Assembly: GCA_037447655.1 (NCBI GenBank)
Contig: JBBHKE010000596.1
Coordinates: forward strand, 136,901-162,133
From: Zygnema cylindricum
Lineage: Eukaryota; Streptophyta; Zygnematophyceae; Zygnematales; Zygnemataceae
Reading direction: 5' to 3'
Length of the DNA: 25,233 nt
The stretch's first letter is position 1, and every line of letters begins with the position of its first letter. A model generated the notes under the pieces. That model saw nothing but the letters and a program-made list of their open reading frames with translations, had not been told where the DNA came from and searched no databases. The translations under genes and the position numbers were made by a program. Shown piece after piece: positions 9,493-18,600 of this stretch.

Positions 9493-10305
9493 GGGAATTG
9501 CTAATCGCAGAGACGATTTTTGCTGCGCGCAGGTACAGTAGTTGTCAGAAATTGTACATTTGAAGTACAATTTCGTACAAGCTACGTACCTTTAATTTCA
9601 GATCTGACGGTCAATCCGTCGAACAACTTTGACTGGCGGATTATTGTACCGGCGGTTAAAAAAGTGTCTCGGTTGCAAACGTCGACCGTCATAAAAAAAA
9701 TAAAAATTCACACGGCGGCGCAGTTTTACTGTAACCAAACTGCGGCAGCCACATATAAATAAAATGGCTGCGCGCAGGTAGTTTATCACTTCACGTTAGC
9801 CGCAAAAATGAAATCAACTCGTTGTCACGTCCACCGTGGACGTGACGACGTGTCATTTTAGTTTCATCGATATTTATACGCGGGTAGTCGGGGTACGCAT
9901 TTTTATTTTGTACGAAGTTTATTTGGTTTCGTGCGAGTTTACACATGTTGTACGTGGTCCTTTAATATGTGTCCAAGTTCAATGTAACGGTTCGCGAGTA
10001 GATTTCATTTTTGCACTGAACTACCTGCGCGCAGCCATTTTATTTATATGTGGCTGCCGCAGTTTGGTTACAGTAAACCAGCGCCGGCCGTGTGATTTTT
10101 TTTTTTTTTTATGACGGTCGACGTTTGCAAGCGTGACAATTTTTTAACCGCCGGTACAATATTCCGCCAGTCAAAGTTATTTGACGGATTGACCGTCAGA
10201 TCTGAAATTAAAGGTACGTAGCCTGTACGAAATTGTACTTAAAATGTACAATTTCTGACAACTATCTGCGCGCAGCAAAAATCGTCTCTGCGATTAGCAA
10301 TTCCC
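9493..10305. mobile_element. Mutator-like foldback element with arms of nearly 290 bp
   Basis: An 813-bp element made of two long inverted arms, 9493-9783 and 10019-10305, that match over nearly their full length with scattered substitutions and a few indels, around a 235-bp spacer. Outer ends begin GGGAATTGCTAATCGCAGAG. It is flanked by an exact 9-bp direct repeat, TTTTTTTTG, at 9484-9492 and 10306-10314. Long terminal inverted repeats with a 9-bp duplication are the hallmark of Mutator-like elements (TIR-MULEs). The spacer carries no transposase and contains its own short hairpin (9824-9846), so the element is non-autonomous. The T-rich duplication could partly be coincidence, but it includes the terminal G on both sides. 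Confidence 0.82.
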
Positions 10306-10314
10306 TTTTTTTTG

Positions 10315-10592
10315 TGGTCTCACCAGACATTCCATGGTCGCACAGTCGCACAGTCGCATGCGCAGTTTCGTAGCGTCTCGCACTGCGTCGCTCGCCGGGT
10401 ACATGGATCGTCTGATGCGCTTTGGTAATGTACATCGGCAGTGCGTCAATGAACAGTAAAATCGCGATGCAATGTGATAGAAATGATACGTTTTGATACG
10501 AAACGATATGGAAAAAATATCGAATGTCATCGTGCTATGACAGTTTGTAGTTGAACGATGAACCAGTTCTCTGACAGTTTTTGTCGGGATGG
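10315..10592. other. spacer between two transposons
   Basis: About 280 bp of host or older repeat sequence separating the Mutator-like and hAT-like elements. It has a short repeat of GTCGCACA near 10334-10352 and several GATACG/ATACGA words near 10484-10510. No gene is visible. Confidence 0.4.
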
Positions 10593-10600
10593 CTGGGAAG

Positions 10601-11351
10601 CAGAGGTCGCAAAAGTCAAAAAATTTCATACCCGAAACCGATTGTTTTTTTTTTTTCAAAATCTGAGTAACCGACGCCCGACCGAGTTTTGTCACGCTCC
10701 AAAATTGTTAACCGTTAACCGACCGTCGTTTACCAAAAAAAAAATTAACCGAATCTTGATTTTTCGCGACTAACCGTGCCCGCCCGTAACCGAAAAAGTA
10801 CAAAATGAATCAATGTACGACGGAATAAGCCAATAATTACGATTTGTCGCGTTCCCTAAGATTTGCGAAATGAATAGTGTTACTACTGTGTTAGATTTGC
10901 AACGCTTTGTCGCGTTGCCTAAGATTTGCGAAATGAATATTGTACTACCGTGTCAGATTTGCGACGCTTTGTCGCGTTCCCTAAGATTTTCGAAATGAAT
11001 AATGTACTACCGTGTCAGATTTGCGACGCTTTGTCGCGTTCCCTTTGATTTGCGAAATAAATAGCTTACTACAGTACCGTGTCAGATTTGCGACGCTTAT
11101 CATGATGTCACGTACTTCCACGATGCCAAAGAGTACAAAGTACAAGAATGTTGGATTATAGGGACTACAAAATTTTCATTTTTTTTGGTTTTTTGGTTGA
11201 CCGACCGTAACCGACCGTTTTTTTTTCCTGGTGAATCAACCGACCGTAACCGCCCGACCCCCAAAATTTGGCAACCGAATCCGTTCCGGATCCGGCGCGG
11301 GCGGTCGGTTAACGGTCGGTCACGGTTTCGGTTGACCGTTTGCGACCTCTG
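10601..11351. mobile_element. hAT-like non-autonomous element
   Basis: A 751-bp element with perfect 13-bp terminal inverted repeats CAGAGGTCGCAAA, continuing imperfectly as (A or CG)GTCAA. The 8 bp outside each end are CTGGGAAG (10593-10600) and CTGGGAAC (11352-11359), seven of eight identical, as expected for an 8-bp hAT target duplication with one mutation. The subterminal zones are dense in ACCGACCG and GGTTAACGG-type words in opposite orientation at the two ends, resembling the clustered subterminal motifs bound by hAT transposases. The core holds four 62-63 bp tandem repeats. There is no transposase frame. Confidence 0.78.
10843..11098 (+). repeat. 62-63 bp tandem repeat, four copies
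   Basis: Copies begin at TTTGTCGCG at 10843, 10906, 10968 and 11030; the last copy is lengthened by about 5 bp (ACAGT) and ends near 11098. Each unit contains AAGATTTGCGAAATGAATA, then TACTACCGTGTCAGATTTGCG, with a few substitutions between copies. The array fills the middle of the hAT-like element. Confidence 0.9.
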
Positions 11352-11359
11352 CTGGGAAC

Positions 11360-12690
11360 TTTTCGCAAGAGCAATTCGGCTTGACGCAAATTGTCCACTA
11401 TCCTTTTTTATCTCATGACCGGGCAACCTAAACCATTGTACTTCACAATCTTAACTCCATCTTTCTAATTACGATGCATGTGAACAAAAAGTTTATTTCG
11501 CACCGAAGCATACACCGGTGTAGGATGGTATTTTTATTTGCTGATTATCTTCTCCTTTTGCTTCTTTGAACAGCCTCACACAGCCTTCAAAAATACATTT
11601 AAATAGTGAAAAGAACGGCGCTTGCGAGCTTGTGAACAGTAAAATCCTACTTGGGGTTTACCAACAGAAAACCGTTGTATGATATCTAGCTAACCTGTAT
11701 AAACCCACATTAATGAAGAACTTTCACAATTGTTAAACACTGTACATGAAAGCCCATCTAACTTTTGTTGGAGTCCCATACCTGCAAACCTTGAGACCAC
11801 AAATGTGTACACGGAAGAAGACTACTAGTAAGTGCGAATATGAATAAAATGACATACAATCCAATATCAATCTGAATATCTTTACATATCATACATAAAT
11901 GTAATGATGGTGTATAATTGCGCTTAGTGTAGAGCTACATTGTTACAATTATATAGCTCTACGCCATGAATCGCAGCTCACATTAATAACACTAATTCCG
12001 TCACGGTTGTTTTTAACCTCGAAACAAAAAATAGCGTTTCGATTCTAATTTCTTTATTTTCTTAACCCTAATCCACAATAGTTCGGCAATTCGCAATCGT
12101 CAGCATCATTTGGATCGGAAACATAAGTATTAACACTAAATATGTCCCCATACAAACTATTTCTTGGCCCCAATATTGACTCACGGTGTAGCTGGGTTAC
12201 CTATTTCTGTCACATCAATATGTTGAGCAAACAATTCGAGGCCCACTTTAATCGACAATATCCTTCCATAAATAGACGAAGGCGACCTACCCATTTCTGG
12301 TCCAAATTGAACTGAAATTTACAAGCGAAAGAGATAATCCCAATCCATTTTGACTACAAAACTGCATACCAAAAGTCCAAGATTTTGCAAACTGAAAGCA
12401 TATCTCACTAATGACATACAACAGAGCAGTCCAAAGTGCAGCAAAAATGGAGACTAACCAGAACCGAACGTCACAAGTACAGGAATTTTCCATCTACTGC
12501 AATTAAACCTTACAAAAAAGCGATAAAACAGTGTAGAGCTTCAATGCAAGACTACCACTATGTCAGGTTAAGGACCCGTCTACTTGTTCCTTGAGAAGCA
12601 ACTCTACAAAAGAAAAAAAAATCTGAGTCAGTAGAATCACTACAAATACTTGAGTAAAGAGGAATACTTCAACCGCCTTCTGTTTTAGCC
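11360..12690. other. spacer including the presumed COG2 3' UTR
   Basis: AT-rich sequence between the hAT-like element and the COG2 stop codon. The right part must include the COG2 3' untranslated region, though I could not identify a clear polyadenylation signal. A short hairpin (GTAGAGCTA 11929-11937 with TAGCTCTAC 11954-11962) is present. Short open frames have no recognisable features. Confidence 0.4.
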
Positions 12691-15600
12691 CTACAAATGC
12701 ACCTCCTGTTGATCAGATGGTGCCACACACTGCCACAAGGAGACATAGGAAGGCACATCCCCTGCGTTCACACTAAAGCGACCCAATTGACGCCCATATT
12801 CCTGCAGCCAAAAGATAAAGGGTGCACATTCATTCAGTATTAGGGTGCACAACCAAGAAATCCTCCGTGCTTTAGAAAGAAGCCCTTTCCACTATCAACA
12901 AACTAAATATGACGCATTGTCGTGGGAAATTACTCGGTGCCGGACATGCGAGAGACTCATAACTCCGACATAGGCTCATTCACTTAAATACCTGAACATC
13001 AAGAAACAGCTGCATGGTGATTTTGTCGGTGTCGGTAATATTGGAAATGCTCGGATCTGCTGTCGCGCCACGTCTATCTCTCCTCAACCGAATAAGTGAT
13101 GATTCCGTTTTACGAGCCTGCATCCTCCCATAAGTTCCAAACATCATCAGCTCCAACTCGACTAAATGTATTAAACCGGACTTAGAAACTTTTCCATCGA
13201 GGCCCGGTAGTCCTTGACAATCTGCTTTCCAGCACACGAGGAGGAGGCATAGACGGTTTTTCCACTCACCATTGAAACGAGCTCACGCGCCATCTCATCA
13301 TAACGTGACGTCACTCTTTCAACAACCCATGTTGTGAGCTCTCTCCGTGCTTCCTGGCTCAAGAAAGCAGCTCTTTCTCCATCGATAAAGGCCTGCATGA
13401 AAAAATTCAGCAGCTCAAGCTCTTCTGTCTAGCCTTCCTTAACAACAGCACTATTACAGACGAAGAGGGGAAGGGGGGGAGAAGAGGGAGAGGGAGAGAG
13501 AGAGAGGAAGAGAAAGAGGGAGAGGGAGGGAAAGAGGAAGTGGGAGTGGGAGAGGATTGCGCAACAACGGATGAGGATTCCTGGAAATCCTTTGCATGTC
13601 ACATGGAGATGTATGAATAAAAGCGATGAGTCTAAAACCAAATCTGACCTTACCCGAAGTGGCTGAAGTACCCCAAGTACATAGTGTGAATGTCGAACAG
13701 GGAGAGGCTTGTTTGTCATCCGGTAGGTCGCAGTGATGCCTTTGAGTTGCCGGAGTACCTGCAAGTCCAAAAAAGATGCATAAAACAAACAGCGTAAAAA
13801 ATGGAAGTTGTTGTGACAGGACCAAGGATAAGATTTCCAAATGAGAGAGAAAAAAATGCAAATTTAGAAAAGCATCATTACATAAAATGCAGCATCACTC
13901 CATCCAATATGACTACGAGAATAAAGCAACCAGTTCCATATAAACCAGTCAGCGAATTTCACGAAAATTAAAAAAAAAAACATACAGGTTATAAAAATGT
14001 CAACCTTATGGTCCTGAAGACGACCAGAACGTACAGCCACCCAAGATGCTGAGCATAATGGAGCATATCTCCAAGAAAAGAGCATTAGTGAATATGCTAT
14101 CCATAGTCACCGAGGAATGACAAATAAGCGCCTGAATATTCGCCAAGAATGGCAAATATTCTCCATAATTTTTGAGGGTTCGGGTCAGGAAAACCAAACC
14201 GGCTAAATAATGTAAGGAACTACTTGTGGAGCATTTACCATTGGATGGAATTCCATCCAGTGGTATCAACCACTTCATCTGTTTCATAGGAAAGGCGCCA
14301 TTTTGAATTCCCTGTCTAAACCGTTGCCCTTACAAGCTTACAGCAAGTTCACATGCTACTTTCACCGGCTTCCTCTCCTTTTTCTAAGTCACTTGTAGGG
14401 TTCCTTATCTTTTAGGCCTCATTTTCTCCTTGTTTTCCCCAGTAGCTTCTCCTCCTGCTCTCACCACTCATGACTTTTTCATACTTCCTTTTAAGGTTCT
14501 TATTCTGCTTTCTTCTCCGCCTCTCTTTTTTTTCCAAATTATTTTCTCTTCAACCGCAGTCATAGTCAAAACTGAAAGAAATCCCATCGCATAATGCAAA
14601 TAATCTGAAACTGCAAATGAGAGAGTGATATCTGTATTTTGTCTTGTAATTTTACTTCTCTAGCTGAATAAGGGAAACTAAGGGGAAATCTGGGTTTATC
14701 AAATATTCTTGATCAATATCTCTGAATGCAAGTATTTCCCAAACAGATGCCGTGACTATAATGCTATCTGATCATTATCAGTACCAAAATATTGAAGAAG
14801 CACTACATCACTAAAACTACAGGATACAGTGTTTTTGTTCCGAAAGACAGGCAACCTTTGAACCATTCGGGAAGATACAAAAAAAAGGAAAAAAAACACT
14901 GATAATACTTTCAGAAATCCACCACCTATAACATAATGCGGACCACTAAGTGAAAGCTTGGCAAAGTAGAACATAAAAATTACATCACTTACCTCCACAC
15001 ATTTCTCTGCAACTACATCTGTGAGGACATCTGAAATCCCGTGTATTCGTTGCAAAAGGCTCTTTGCTGCTGTCACTACTATTCGTTGAGAAGCTTCCTG
15101 GACCTCAGCAGGAACAGCAGGTCCAAGAAGTACAGGAAGAATGCCCGCTAATTCTGGTCCCTCCACAGCAGCTGCTAGGGCTCCCACGTCATGCTGGACC
15201 TGAAAACCTCTCAAACAACAGACCTCGAACCTGTCAAAAGACTTGCGTAAGGCTGGAACAAAAGTTAAGAAGGTGAACAAATGAAAATAAAAGCCTAACT
15301 CTTCCCAACAAGAGGTCAAAGTGGAATGTCTTTCCATGATGTCAGTTACTGCTTTGAATCACGAAACTCACCAGAACGAAGTCCTCCGCCGAAGCAACAA
15401 GACCCCATTCACTACCAGATGAACCATCTGGCTGTTGTGATTTTCGGGCAGCCAAACCTGCGTCCAACCATGCTGTATACCTACACTCCACAAAGCATCC
15501 TTCAACCTTTCTTTCAACCTTTTCAAGCTTTTGACAAATATGATAGAACCATAGATTGCAGTTGAGTCAAACAGCAAACAAAGAGACAGGCAAACCAAAA

Positions 15601-18600
15601 GTAACGGTGAACCTCTTCTGTTACCTGGACAACAATTGAAGCGTAAGTCGCAAGAATTTGTCCGACACAGAGGAGATGTACACATCTTCATGCCAACAGC
15701 GCAGCAAACTTTCCCACAGGACACAGCTTGCTTGTAATGCTAATTTTGAAGCTTGTTCTCCTGAGCCTTTGTTGTTAACTGCTGTAATAGGGGTAGTGAG
15801 TGCTGCATCCAGGGCACCTGCTATCTCCCGAAACCTGCAGACCACCAAAAGCAGCTGCACAGAGTCGCAACGTGAGCTGCTCAGCCCTGACTCTGCACAT
15901 AGAAGACCTCTTCCTAATTAACGTGGCATGAGTTTTACTCATTGATATAGTTTTTGGGAGTATATGTAATTTAGCATGGGTCAATGTTAGTGCGAACCCT
16001 GGGATTCATGCGCCCCTGTAGACACTTATTTTGCGTACATGTTTTGGCAAGGACCATATCATTTTCCCATCAATACTATGTCTGTGCACACTAATTACAG
16101 TGTTCAGTGCAAAAGCATGCTGAACTAACGTTTGTTTCTAATCTGCGCAGAAGCATAAAGACCAACAGCGTCTGTTGCAAGAAAAACAACCTCATGAGGG
16201 TTGCTCTTTGATGAGCAACAATTTCACTTTGGCATTTAAATGGTAGGGCTGCACATGCCCTACTATACAGTTACAGAACAGTGGAGGAAGGAAGAACCTG
16301 AGGTTGAAGTACACGCCCAAATTCCACTGTTTCATGAAATCAACGTAGGCTGGATGCTGACGAAACGCCAACACCATTGCCTGTGAAGGGCAGTAACCTG
16401 TCCACACAAACAGTTGGTAAGGTGATGACGAAACTCATAAATAAAAGGCGTAAAAAGCATCAACATGGGAAAACAAATATTCTTCTGACACACTTTCCCC
16501 ACTCAAGGACCATTCGCACTGAATTGTAAAACAGCTTACAGAACTCCAATGACACTAACTGCTGAGATTAGCCGGCCAGCAATCAAAAAGCAATGATAAG
16601 AAAAAGTAAGATAACATTCCAATCACGTAGTAGTTGTCAAACAAATGTGGCACTCGTCTCTACGAAATGAAGCGAAAACTAAACCTACACTCATTAAGCA
16701 GATTACATGTAGCATTATTTCATTGCTATCCTGATGTTATCGAAACAGAGTAAATGTGCAAGAAACCAAGGGGGTGAAATTCAAGTACCCTCCAGGAAAG
16801 AAAGGAAGTTGAGGCTGGCCTTGTAATTAGCCAAAAACTCCTCCGGTTTTCCAGGAGAGAAGGCACCTGGCCGGCTGTGATGGATGGCCGCATGCACCTC
16901 ACGCAAAATACTGTTGCTCAAAAAGTCAAAGGAATGAAGGCCAGAATTTGCTGCAATTGTGAAACCGATTCCCAAATAGGTTCAGTTCAAGAACATATTA
17001 TGCCACACTGCTCAAAAGAAAACTGTTTGACTCAGCATTTCATTCAAATCTTTACAGGGCATCAATTGAAAAGGAAACATTCCAACAACAAGGGCTTTAC
17101 CTGTAAGCAAAATTTCTGATGCTACTGGAAGACTCACTTTCAAACTGGTAATCTTAAGCCACATTTTTATGCAAACACCTCAAGGGCGCGAATACAATGA
17201 CACTAAGCTGCAGGACTAGAAATTCCACTAATACTACTTTTGTGGAGTGGCAATAATTGTTAACAAAGACATTATAAACTCCAAGTGCTCCCAAAAAAAA
17301 GAAATAGAACAGGAAAAAGACATTGATAACAGAAATAATAACTGCCTTTATTTGAACCAAAAATAGTAGTAAACATCGTTTCTTGATTGCTTTAAGTGGA
17401 GAAGAAGAAAGAAAGACATTGTCATCGACACATTGTACACGAGTTCTTCCTGAGGATTTTTTTTAGTGTTTCCTCTTAATAGTATTTGACATTAATATAG
17501 AAGCAGGCTAAGATTCAATTTTCATTTTGTTCTTTCAGCAAGCAATGAAAACGTAGATAGGCTCATATGTTAGACGCAATACAGAAGTAGCTTTTTCTTA
17601 CCCAATTGGAATGCACCCTGCTTTTTGCAGGATACACGCAGTCTAATGTCTTTGTTTCGCTTTATATAATTCTACTGCCTTCATTACGTTTTACGTAATC
17701 TAGTCAAGCTTGTTCTGTGCAATTTCACTAGATGGAAATTAGATAAATGTATGCTTTGTTAAGGCGTGGTTCTTCAAAATGTACTGGAAATTTCTGTTGG
17801 AACTTTTCATAACAAAACAAAATAAAAAATTACAATTAAGATTCCCTTAAAGACACCCATAAGGGAGAGGGAGAGGGAGAGGGAGAGGGAGAGGGGGAGG
17901 GGGAGGGGGAGGGAGAGGGAGAGGGAGAGGGAGAGGGGGGGAGAGGGAGAGGGAGAGGGAGAGGGAGAGGGAGGGGGAGGGGGAGGGGGAGGGGGAGGGG
18001 GAGGGGGAGGGGGAGGGGGAGGGGGAGGGGGAGGGGGAGGGGGAGGGGGAGGGGGAGGGGGAGGGGGAGGGGGAGGGGGAGGGGGAGGGGGAGGGGGAGG
18101 GGGAGGGGGAGGGGGAGGGGGAGGGGGAGGGGCAGGGGGGGTGGGAGGGGGGGGGGAGAGGGAGAGGGAGAGGGGGGGGGAGAGGGAGAGGGAGAGGGGG
18201 GGGGGGGGGGAGAGGGAGAGGTCGTGAGGGAAAAGGGGATGGAAGTTGGAGAGTTAATGCGGGAGAGAGGGAGAGCAAAAAGAAGAGGAAGGAAAAGGAC
18301 AACATAATTAGTTACTTTGGTTTGATATTAAGAAGCCGGAATCTCTTGCTTAAAGTAGGCAGTTCCATTGGAAACTTGAAAGTATTTGTGGAAATTAGTT
18401 CATTCACACTGAAAACTATTAGCTGCTGATTGCAACATCCAATTAGCACTTGACATTGATAAGCATTATTGCTCTTTAACTAATTAGGATAATAAAACCA
18501 GTTCAAGCATGCAAGAAAGTAAAAGTTCTGCAACTTTCAGAAAAACACTTTCCACAAGCAGAAGAGGTCCTATCCTTAATAGGCCTTCTGACATCTGTTC

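Noticed and set aside
11929-11962. 9-bp-arm hairpin with a 16-nt loop
   Set aside because: Too short to call as a small-RNA precursor or transposon; no flanking duplication.
17683-17699. ATTACGT-TTT-ACGTAAT palindrome in COG2 intron 5
   Set aside because: Short and AT-rich; expected by chance in a window of this size.
17847-18305. 152-residue minus-strand frame with a long Pro-Ser repeat
   Set aside because: Direct translation of the GGGGGA satellite inside COG2 intron 5; the flanking exons join without it.
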